A DNA stretch of 64,000 bases, taken from Hexactinellida sp. DTS-2022. Taxonomy: Eukaryota; Porifera; Hexactinellida. How positions within the stretch are numbered: the first letter of the stretch is position 1; the number at the start of each line of letters is the position of its first letter. Of this stretch, positions 33,881 to 44,531 are shown piece after piece. Position numbers and translations under genes: made by a program. Below the pieces are notes generated by a model that saw nothing but the letters and a program-made list of their open reading frames with translations, made no database searches and was not told the DNA's origin. The DNA is taken from positions 1,240,001-1,304,000 of the forward strand of contig JAPNXP010000002.1 of NCBI GenBank assembly GCA_028753945.1, read 5' to 3'.

Positions 33881-36800
33881 ATAAGTTGACATTGAAATTG
33901 GTGTTAAATTATAAATAATATTAATAATTATTTATACTAATTAATTAAATATCATAAATCTCAGAGACTATAGAAGATAGAAACAAACTTTCAATTTATC
34001 AATTGGTCCTTATGGCACGTGCCACCTATACAAGTGGATCTTGACACCTTGAGGTGATGATGACATTGTTAAAAAAATGAGTTTTTACAATTTTGTTAAT
34101 TCGATATTTAAAATGGGTTAGTTGATGTTGGGTGATGACCCAACACTCACATAAAAAATGCTGAGTCATCACCTATTATATTCTACTGAAACTTGAATAT
34201 CTCTCAAATGAAGTGAACTAAATGGAAACTTCCAACTTTCTAAGGGTCGTTGCCTTTTGAAACACCTTTCTAAAATAATTTAACACCTTTATAGTGATGA
34301 TGACTAGGCGGAAAAAAAATCCAAAATTGCAGCCGGCGCCGACAGCATGTTCCTTTGGAGGCACTATCAATAAACCACCACCAAAATATAGTGCCACCTA
34401 AGGAACATGCGTCGGCACAGGCTGCAATTTTGGATTTTTTTATTATTATTTTTTATCCGTAGCCACTCCACAAAACAGAGTTTTATTAATTAAGAGCCCA
34501 AATTTTTAGGATGGGTGTCTCATGGGTTACAGATGTGCACCTGGGGTTACGATTATTGATTAACAAATTTTTTACATATTTTTAACACCTTTAAAAATTT
34601 GTCTGATCCATAACTCAAAAAATGTTATACTAAACTCCCTATTTTTATTTTACGATTGGATTCATCATAAGATTCTGTGTTTGATGGGAGAAGAAATTCT
34701 TTAATAAACGGTTTAATTCATGCCATAAAAAGGGGTTGAAATTTCTTTGTTTATTCACACTTCAGTTTAAGTAAAAGTGTTAAATCTAATTCTATTGTTT
34801 CAACTTGTAATAATTATATTGATTCAACTTGTTAAATCTTACACTATTGTTTCAACTTGTGATAATTATATTGATTCAACTTGTGAGATCGAGTAGGCTT
34901 CTATTTTCCAATTGAAAACTAAGATTCTACATTCCATAACAAAGACAGATTATTTGATTATATTTATTTCTGCTTACAATATTCTTGAACAATGGATACA
35001 TGACATATTTAATTCTAATTAATTCGCTCTATGGAAGAATATTCTTTGGAAAGTTCGCAATTGGCCAGCTGTGTTTAACGTATAGAGATGGTTCCAAATA
35101 GATTCCTGGGGTTATCGAGTGCGCTGAATTCAAATATGAAAGTGAAATTCAATTTAGACTAATAATTATTGCAAATAATTGAACTTAATTTATTTTGATG
35201 TACATAATATTGGTGTTAAATTATAAATAGATTAATTAAATATTTATACTAATTATCTAAATTTCATTAATCTCAGAAATGATATAAGATAGAAACAAAC
35301 TTTAAATTTATCAATTGGTCCTTATGGCACGTACAACCTCTACAAATGGGTCTTGACACCTTGAGGTGATGATGACATCGTAAAAAAAATGTGTTTTTAC
35401 AATTTTGTGAATTAAATAATTCGCATGGATTGGTTGGAGTTGGGTGAACACCCAACACGCACTTTAAGAAATGCTGACTCAGCACATATTATATTCTACT
35501 GAAACTTGAATATCTCTCAAATGAAGTGAGCTAAATGGAAACTTCCAATACTCTAAGGGTCGTAGCCTTCTGAAACACCTTTCTGAAATAATTTAACACC
35601 TTTATAGTGATGATGACTTGGCGAAAAAAAATCCAAAATTGCATCCTGTGCCGACAGCTTGTTCCATTGGAGGCACTATCAATAAACCACAACCAAAATA
35701 TAGTGCCACCAAAGGAACATGCGTCGGCACAGGCTGCAATTTTGGATTTTTTTTATTCTTCCGTACCTCATCCACAGAACAGAGTTTGATTAACTAACAA
35801 CCCAAATTTGCAGGACAGGTGTCTCATGGGTTACAGATGTGCACCTGGGGTTACGATTTTTGATTAACAAATTTTGGACACATGTTTAACACCTTTCAAA
35901 ATTTGTCTGGTCCATAACTCAAAGAATGTTATACTAAACCCCCAATTTTTATTTCATCTTTGGATTCATCTTCAAATTCTGCGTCTGATGGGTAAAGAAA
36001 TTTTTAGTAATGGGTTTAATTTCTGCCATAATTTGGGGTTGAAATTTATTTGTTTACTCACACTTCAATTTCAGTAAACTGTTAAATCTAATTCCATTGT
36101 TTCAACTTGTAATAATTATATTGATTAAACTTGTTAAATCTTACACTATTGTTTAAACTTGCGATAATTATATTGATTCCACTTGTGAAATCGAGTAGGC
36201 TTCTATTTTCTATTTGAAAACTAAGATTTTACATTCCACAACAACGACAGATTATGTATTATATTTACTTCTGCATAGAATATTCTTGCACAATGGATAC
36301 ATGACATATTTAATTCTAATTAATTAGCTCTGTGTTTAATGTATAGAAATGGTTCCAACTTCCAAATAGATTATTGGGATTATCGAGTGCGCTGAATTCA
36401 AATATGATAGTGAAATTCAATTTAAGTGAATAATTATTGCAAAAGATTGAACTTAATATATTTTGATGTACATAATATTGGTGTTAAATTATTAATAGAT
36501 TAATTAAATATTTATACAAATTATCTAAATTTCATTAATCTCAGGAATGATATAAGATAGAAACAAACTTTAAATTTATCAATTGGTCCTTATGGCACGT
36601 ACCACCTATACAAGTGGATCTTGACACCTTAAGGTGATGATGACATCGTCAAAAAAATGTATTTTTACAATTTTGTGAATTAAATAATTCGCATGGATTG
36701 GTTGGAGTTGGGTGAACACCCAACACGCACTTTAAGAAATGCTGACTCAGCACATATTATATTCTACTGAAACTTGAATATCTCTCAAATGAAGTTAGCT

Positions 36801-38320
36801 AAAACGAAACTTCCAACTCACTAAGGGTCGTTGCCTTTTGAATCACTTTTCTGAAATAGTTTAACACCTTCATAGTGATGATGACATGGCGAAAAAAAAT
36901 CCAAAATTGCAGCCTGTGCCGACAGCATGTTCCATTGGAGGCACTATCAATAAACCACCACCAAAATATAGTGCCACCAAAGGAACATGCGTCGGCACAG
37001 CTGCAATTTGGATTTTTTTTAACTTGTAATAATTATATTGATTTAACTTGTTAAATCCTACTCTATTGATTCAACTTGCGATAATTAAATTGATTCAACT
37101 TATAAATTCCAGCTGGCTTCTATTTAATTGTAGCATTACTATACAATGGATTAAATTAAATTAATTTATATAAGGAATTTGTTGACTTTACTCAACTCAC
37201 CGTGGATAACATTGCTAAAATAAATAACTAATTATTTAATTTATTATCAATATGTAATGAATGAATGGCATTAAACTAAAGATGCTTTATGATAGAACCG
37301 TTAAGATTTTACATTCCACAACAACGACAGATTAAGTGATTATATTTATTTCGGCTAGAATATTCTTGCACAATTAATGTACTGACGTAATTTATTATAA
37401 TTAATTCCTTTTGTATTTAACTTATAGAAGTTTCTAATTGGATTATTGGGGTTATCGAGTGCGTGGAATTCAAATATTATAGTGAAATTCAATTTAAGTT
37501 AATAATAATTGCAAATAATTTATTTTGCTGTATATAATAATGGTGTTAAATAATAAATTAATAAATTAAATATTTATACTAATTATCAAAATTTCATTAA
37601 TCTCAGAGATGATACAAGATAGAAACAAACTTTCAATTTATCAATTGATCCTTATGCCACGTACCACCTACACAAGTGGGTCTTGACACCTTGAGGTGAT
37701 GATGACATCGTCAAAAAAATGTATTTTTACAATTTTGTGAATTAAATAATTCGCATGGGTTGGTTGGAGTTGGGTGAATACCCAACAAGCACTTTAAAAA
37801 TGCTGAGTCATCACAGATTATATTCTACTGAAACTTGAATATCTCTCAAATGAAGTGAGCTAAATGGAAACTTCCACCACTCTAAGGGTCGTTGCCTACT
37901 GAAACACCTTTCTGAAATAATTTAACACCTTTATAGTGATGATGACTGGGCAAAAAAAAAATCCAAAATTGCAGCCTGCGCCGACAGCATGTTCCTTTGG
38001 AGGCACTATCAATGAACCACCATCAAGATATAGTGCCACCAAAGGAACATGCGTCGGCACAGGCTGCAATTTTGGATTTTTTTAATATACAAATAATTGC
38101 GCTCTACATATTAATTTTAAATATATTGTATACATGATAGTCATTCTTCATATTTTGATATTGTTTACATTATCAAGGAATATGTTGCAGTGCAAACGCG
38201 GGTTTAACTACAGTTAATAATTTATAGACAAGTTGGTGTACACGCATGTACACCATTCTCGCGTATGCACTGCAACACGCCTAAACGTGGGCTACTACGT
38301 CTCATTTAATTTTCTTTCAG

Positions 38321-41300
38321 ATTCGGGCGAAAATTGCAAGTGCACAAAGGAATTTTATGGAGATGGAGTGAATTGCAGTTCTGATACAGATGGAGACGGA
38401 TTGCCTGACAACTTTGTCCTGTGTGACGGTACTACCCCTTGTATCGACAAATGTCCTTTCCTGTCGAGATGTCCTTCCCAGTCGAGATCTGGTAATATTC
38501 CAGAAAAATGTGAATTATTTTGTCCTCATGAATTAGACTATATTTTCAAAATAACCTGGCCGTGTACGTCTGGGGGAGCCAAGAGATATGTCGATTGTCC
38601 AGAAGGGAAAACTAGAGCTTCACGCATCTGTAGTCCTCTTGGTATTTGGGATAATCCCAATACAACTCTCTGTATCTCAGAAAAATACTCTCATTTTACA
38701 GGAAGTACCACTGAGAACCTTAATAAACTATTGGAAATTAGTGAGGTAGCTACTGCTGTATCAGGAGACGTGTTAATAACACTTGATATTGTTACTCAGA
38801 GCAGCGATGAGGTCCCGCAAGATTTTGAGACTCAAAAGAATGTTATTACGCAGACTACTAGCATTATTAGCAACCTAGTGAAAGATGAAAACAGAGATGT
38901 GTTAGAAAATACGCAAATAGAGCAACCTGTAGTGCAGCAGATAATAAGTGCTATTACCAATCTAGCCACTAAAATTAGTGAGAGCGGAGATTTCATATTA
39001 AACAAGTCAGTAAATGTTTTTGTTGAGACGAGACTGCTTATTGCTGGTGATAAGGACCAAGAGATAAAGTTAACTGCGGGTAATATTAAGATAGGTAAGG
39101 ACAACGAAAGTCCTTCAATCGTAATACCTGTTGATAATTCTAAAAATAGGAGTTCGAGCTTTGTGGTAATAAAGAATATTGGAAGCTTGCTCTCGAACTT
39201 CTCTAAATTTTTAAGTTTTGGCGAATTTGGAATCAATATTAATTATTTTAAGGAAGTTTCCATTGTAACACCCATAATAACGCTAAACATTACACAGAAT
39301 GGAACACCAGTTGATGAAATAAATGTTAACATGGCTCTACCAATTGAATATAATGATGAGAGTAATGAGAGTGGAAAGAATACCTACTTTAGACCAATTT
39401 GTGTTTATATTAATGATGAGGATCCAAAAAATCCTCAGATACAGCAAGAAAATTATACACCAGGAGATAGTGTTAAGTTAGTTAAATGTCACGCGAGAAG
39501 GAGTGCTTCTTTCCTGGTGCTTGTGGGTATCAATGATCTGGCTGATCAATCAATCGTGTTGAACATTATCTCTTATGCAGGATGCTCTCTCTCCACCATA
39601 TGTCTGACTATAAGCATTTCCATCTACATCCTGTTCGGATACAAACTGTTGAAGAAGATATATCATTTCGTACACTTCAACCTGGCCGTCTCCTTGCTAA
39701 TCACCTATTTGGTGTTCTTGGTGGGACTCGAGCTGCCCTATGTAAACGTATTAGAGTATATTCCCTGTAAGGCCGTGTCTGCTTTGATGCAGTACATTCT
39801 TCTAGTCATGTTTCTATGGATGTTGATGGAGGGAGTTGTGATATTCATAATGATCTATTTACCGTTCAGAAAATTCACGAAGAAATACTTTGTTGCTTTC
39901 TTTTGTATTTCCTGGATTTGTCCTGTGTTGTATGTCTTGGCAGTATCACCTTGGTTCCATCCTTACCTGATCTCACCTCCTTACTTCGGCAGTTCTCAAC
40001 CCGCAAACACAACTAACAGCACCAATATCACTCTGACTACCAACAATGCTAGTGTCCCTGTTATTAATCCTATTCCTGGATTCTGTTGGATACACAACGA
40101 TAAGGATACTAACCTCATATTCGCCGTCACTGTTCCCATTCTGTTGATTATTATTATCAACATACTTCTATTTGTCAGTGTAGCTATACGTTGTTTTTTG
40201 TTAATACGCCAACAGAAAAGTATCCATCTACTAGCCAGATCTCAAAAAATAGGTCTACGTTTGTTCCGTTTATCCCTCGTCTTATTCCCAGTGCTAGGAT
40301 TCGGTTGGACTTTCGGTCTTATTGCTATAATCTCACATGTTGCGATATTTGCTTGGATTTTTACAATCTTAGGAAGTGGACAAGGAATCTTGATTCTATT
40401 TTTCGTAATTCTCATCAGGAAGGATATCAGACTCTCTATACTACGTGCGCTTAATTTGAAAGCCAAACTTTCATCACTATCTAGCAAGATAACAAGTCAG
40501 TTCACCAGACAGACCGCAACTGCTCCTTTCTATTGGAATCTTGCTAGGATGCTTGAGAATGAGTTGCTCACACGTAGCACTCTTGAGTTAGCCAAACAAC
40601 AAGGTCTAATCTCTCCCATTGTTGAGATAGACGAATTGATTTCATATCTAGAAGAAAAACCTTGGGAAACTCATGCGAATCCCGAAGCATTGGATGAATG
40701 GGACCTGCAACACTTGCGTGATCAGTTGGTTCCCGACACAGAGCCTGAAAAGCCTGGACTCCCACCCATCTTTGAAATCACTCAGCTCTTGACATTTCTC
40801 GAAGAGCGTGCTGCAGAAGAGAGATGTAGATTCACAGTAGTGACTGATATCAGTGCGCGTGGCTCCTCTATCTTTGTTACTGAGGTCAATGAGTATACAA
40901 AAACAGAGGATACTCATTCTAGAGAAATTATTTATCAAGGTAATGATCCATTTGCCAACTCTAGCAGTAAAACAGAATTGGATACAGCACTTGATGTGAA
41001 TGTTGGTAGCCGAATAGATCTTCCTGAAGTTTTACAAGCGAAAGAAGAACATAATGTTGAGGCTGAAACTCCTAATATACTGGACGTTGAAAATGACCTT
41101 GATAGAGAGTCTTGTGTTGAAGACGGACCTCGTTCAGAACTGAGTGAAGGCATTGCTCCCTCGAATGAAGTTAACAACTTTGAAATCCCTGAACTGAACG
41201 AATTAGAAATTGGTCTTGCAGAATTAGATAAAGCAGCTGCTCTCATTTCGGATAAACCAATCCTTCGTATTCCTAGACAAGTCATAGAACTTAAACCAGA

Positions 41301-41619
41301 TAAGTTGCCAACTTTAAAGTCTGTAAAAGACCACCAAAGAATCCAGAAAGAATTTCCACTGCAAATTGTAGAACGTGATGCCAAGCCTGTTACTAACAGC
41401 ACCCAAAGTAAAGTTACATTAAACGATGTTTCTTCTTTGTTCCCATTCCTTAATTCAGACTTTCCAAAAAACGATTTACCTCATACTGAGACTGTTGATA
41501 GCGCTACTCTACCACAGCAAGAAGCAATAGAACCAATAGATGCGCTTGACATGTTGATTAGTCAGATTGACGATCTTCTGACTGATATTGATACGATAAA
41601 CCCCTTCGCAAAAATGTAA
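38321..41619 (+). CDS. Receptor gene 1, final exon: TSP3, HRM, GAIN/GPS, 7TM (class B2 adhesion GPCR)
   Basis: Phase 1 start after TTTCTTTCAG (G|AT joins exon 6), stop at 41617-41619. Order: EGF-like end (CKCTKEFYGDGVNC) and TSP3 (DTDGDGLPD); HRM (WPC ... CPEG ... SRIC ... GIW ... C; ~38510-38675); GAIN-like region (~38700-39480); GPS at ~39485-39525; seven helices (~39550-40450) with family marks FLWMLMEG in TM3, GFCWI in loop 2, GFGWTFG in TM6 and GSGQG in TM7; then a ~390-residue acidic cytoplasmic tail of unknown function. The GPS reads CHARRSASFLVL: it lacks the canonical HL/T cleavage triad and the upstream W...C pair, so autoproteolysis is unlikely. HRM through tail in one uninterrupted exon is unusual for the family. 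A plasma-membrane receptor; ligand and G protein unknown. Confidence 0.92.
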
Positions 41620-41726
41620 TTTTTTAATTTAACTCTTTATCTTTACTTTTGACATTTTATTTTTATACTCTTAGTCTACTATTTTTAAATTATTATTTCG
41701 TTTTTAAACTTTTCTTTAAAACAGGG

Positions 41727-41732
41727 AATAAA
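41727..41732 (+). terminator. Candidate polyadenylation signal of receptor gene 1
   Basis: AATAAA 108 nt after the stop codon of the 7TM exon, in AT-rich DNA. The first canonical signal downstream. Confidence 0.6.
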
Positions 41733-43206
41733 ATTATTTATTAACTCTGTAAACATATTCACATTTCCCCAGAATATAATCTGGGAATTTTTTGTATCTT
41801 TATTTACAAATTAAAATATAATTTGTCATATAATACTTTGTAACTACTGTTTATCTAGCAAGTGTTTGAAATAAGAGAAAATGTGTAATATTTGATTTTT
41901 GTGCTTCGATAGCTAAGTATGTCCAGTTTCTCATTCAGAATCCATTAAAAAAACTAGAATTGATTTAAATTTTGGAAACATAGAAAAGGTGCAAACAAGA
42001 GCTGTTCAAAACCGTTGAGTTTTGTTTCTAGGTTGGGTTGAACCAAAATGCGACTGAAACAATGACAAAGTTAGTGGCACGAGATGGTGGGGACAGAAAA
42101 AAGTTACTTCCTAAGGGTTGGCTTAAATGGAGGTCACGAAAAAGGGTATATCTTTGAAAATTTTCAATAATTTTCTTTAAAATTTGGCATATAGATGCGG
42201 CATAAAGGTTTCTATCCAAAATTGAAATAAAACCAATATGTGGTAAATTTCCGAAAATTGGTCAATTTTTTGGGATACTGGTGGTGACACTATAATACTA
42301 TTTCTAGCGGTTCTAGCTTAACCAGCGAGCTAGCAAGAAGTAAATTTGAGATTTACTTTATTAGATGTAACCTATAGGATTCAATTTATTAAATAAATTA
42401 GCATTCCGCTGACGGGTACCCAGGCCTTTAACTTTTTGAGTTTATTGGATAAAACTATATGGGGAAATAAATTATTTTTTGGCTGGTGGGCGAAATGATG
42501 CTTTACGATATGCTGTCATTGTTTTGTATTCCTCTGCCTATTATTTAAGCTCCCATTTTTCTCTATTTTCGAGATCTAAACACTTGAATTTTAAAAACCA
42601 TATTATTTCAAATCAAAACGTACATCGAAAATGTCAATATTTTGCGCCCAATGGTACAAACTTTACACATAAATTCTTCCAGCACTTGTAGTAACTCGAA
42701 TAATAGAGCTGTACCAGATATCAGGTTCTAATCCGGTATCCGACCATTTACCGGATATCCAGTTCCGGTCGTACATGAAACAATATCCGGCCGGATATTT
42801 ATAGAGATAACTATTGTGGTTGAAAGCAGATTTAATATTTAGAAGATGGAAATAGTTTATTTTCTTTCAACAAGAATATAATACATGGCATAATATAATT
42901 GGCATTTATAATTAGTATTTGATCATAATAATATTTGCAAAGAATATGGATGGTATTATTAGTAACTAGGCTGGGGTTTAGGAGATTTTATTATTCCGTA
43001 CATGGAGGTATTATTTTCTTATCATTATAACCTGGGACTGGGTTTAAATTACCTCAGTAATATGAATATAAGGTAGTAGCGAGGTACTGCTACAAATGAA
43101 AATCATTAAATTTAAACATTAGTTTTGAGGATTTAAAGAGAAAAGTAAATAATGAAGATGCACCAAGAACAAACAAAATCGCTTAGAAAATTCAAATTCA
43201 GGCATA
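41733..43206. other. Intergenic AT-rich DNA
   Basis: No gene is supported. A small patch at ~42710-42810 is enriched in CCGGATAT/ATATCCGG motifs and may be an old transposon remnant. The short open frame at ~42479-42691 has no recognisable features. Confidence 0.4.
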
Positions 43207-44100
43207 CAGTCGACTCCGCTTAAAAGAGTCACCTCGGGACCAGGTTACTAGACCCATGGCCTACTTAATATACGGCTAGATATGTCACCGAGAAGGCCAT
43301 AAAACGAGAAGGCCAGTTTCTAATTTTCATTTTAGGATAAACTATGCCTCCTATTGTTGTTATTTGGGTTGTATATGGGGTAATCAACCATTGCGAGTCC
43401 ATTAGAACCACTTTTGAGAATATCAGATTTGTGGTTAAGCTGTTTAGGCGCAATTTAATGATGACGGTAACAATTTATGGTAAATGAAAAAAAATTCAAA
43501 TATCATAAATTTCAGGTTCTTCCTATTTTCTAATAATTTTATAATAGGAATACTAATATAGGGATATATTTCATACCCCAAAGACCACTAAATGACAAAA
43601 TAGCGACATTCTAAATTTTTTGAAAAATTATAAAGCAACCACATGCTAAAATACAAGTAGTATCCGAATTAAAACTTACTATTTTCGTACATAAAAGTAT
43701 ATAATTGCTGGTTTATATATATTCATTATAATTATATATTCGGAAAATGTATTCTAAGTATATTAGCAAATTATTTTCATTTTCTCGCAGTTCTTTAGAC
43801 TCGAATTTTATGTTTTTGTATATTTGTGGTGTCATCATTAAATGGCGCCTAAATAGCTTAACCACAAATCTTAGATTCTCAAAAGTGGTTCCATTGGACT
43901 CGCAATGGTTGATTACCCCATATACAACCCAAATAACAACAATAGGAGGCATAGTTTATCCTAAAATGAAAATTAGAAACTGGCCTTCTCGTTTTATGGC
44001 CTTCTCGGTGACATATCTAGCCGTATATTAAGTAGGCCATGCTAGACCCAATAAGAGGAGAAATGTATTAACCGGTGGCTCTATTAAGCGGAGTCGACTG
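43207..44100. mobile_element. TA-inserting MITE carrying a nested palindromic element
   Basis: The ends CAGTCGACTCCGCTTAA and TTAAGCGGAGTCGACTG, flanked by TA (43205-43206, 44101-44102): pogo/Tigger-type. Nearly all of its interior is the later insertion at 43255-44041, so the original element was only about 100 bp. Confidence 0.78.
43255..44041. mobile_element. Palindromic P-like MITE, ~210-bp inverted arms
   Basis: The ends CATGGCCTACTTAATATACG and the complement. The arms pair for about 210 bp around an AT-rich loop. Flanked by CTAGACC on both sides (7 bp). Related to 5339-6145, which shares the first 11 bp and the CGGCTAGATA block. Confidence 0.75.
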
Positions 44101-44231
44101 TATTTCAATTTTGTGAAAATAATAGAATAACGTAGTCAGGTTTGTTTTAAAGCTTATGGGTTGCTAATAATACCTTAAACAATTACACTGAAAATTGTAT
44201 TTTTGACATTTTTTAGGTTCGAATCCGGTTA

Positions 44232-44365
44232 AAAATTACATAAATATAATCTAATGTTCATAAGAAACAGTAATTAGTGAAAATTCGGATGCACTTCTAG
44301 TTCATCCATGGTCCAATTTTCTTTTGTCGATTCCAGTCCTTTTATTACGTAGTTCACGACTCAGG
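44232..44365. repeat. Left direct repeat flanking the P-type transposase gene
   Basis: Shares ATAATCTAATGTTCATAAGA, GAATGCACTTCTAGTTCATC (one base differs here) and ACGTAGTTCACG with 47651-47752 in the same orientation. This copy has ~25 bp extra after CCAATTTT. Direct, not inverted, so these are not ordinary terminal inverted repeats. Confidence 0.7.
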
Positions 44366-44531
44366 TTTTTCTTATTATAATTAAAAATATATTCAAATCT
44401 GAATCAATTAGCAAAGAAATTAGATAGTCATCAAAATCAACAACTCTGCTTATTTGGGTACATGGCTTACCCATTAATTCTCTTTAATTTATACCTACAA
44501 ATATTTATATTAGTTTACTACGTAACTCGTT

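Larger units (their letters stand above)
19743..38080. repeat. Tandem array of ~1.2-kb units, 12 with a ~117-bp hairpin
   Basis: Units open with TCCGTAG... and the motif GCACCTGGGGT, run through shared blocks (GAGTAGGCTTCTATTTTCCA, TTGACACCTTGAGGTGATGA) and close in a long inverted repeat. Hairpins: 20816-20932, 22014-22130, 25019-25134, 26223-26338, 27852-27967, 28721-28836, 29687-29801, 31147-31263, 34319-34435, 35631-35747, 36899-37013, 37961-38077. Spacing is ~1.06-1.31 kb in most units once insertions are subtracted; some units are shortened or compound. Two head subtypes occur: CCTCTCCACAGAACAGAG and ACGGTGCCCTGGCC. No coding function is supported. It could be a satellite-like expansion or a nested non-autonomous element. 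Confidence 0.8.
18354..38320 (+). other. Intron 6 of receptor gene 1 (~20 kb)
   Basis: Strong GTAAGT donor at 18354 and TTTCTTTCAG acceptor at 38311-38320. 18354-19150: unique AT-rich DNA with a GTTCAGTTCGTTCA-rich patch (~18430-18620) and one small MITE. 19150-38080: minisatellite plus the ~1.2-kb hairpin-bearing tandem array, with transposon insertions. 38081-38320: unique sequence. No convincing gene lies within it. Confidence 0.65.

Noticed and set aside
20816-38077. Regularly spaced palindromes resembling a CRISPR array
   Set aside because: The spacing is ~1.2 kb, the spacers are themselves homologous, and the genome is clearly eukaryotic.
19743-38080. Array units as Helitrons with 3' hairpins
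   Set aside because: The hairpin is far longer than Helitron ends, there is no CTRR terminus, and no TC start or Rep/helicase coding is seen.
38233-38320. Upstream in-frame Met as start of a free-standing 7TM gene
   Set aside because: A clean TTTCTTTCAG acceptor in the right phase lies at 38320, and no signal peptide is encoded upstream. The EGF/TSP3 start matches the A-type junction.
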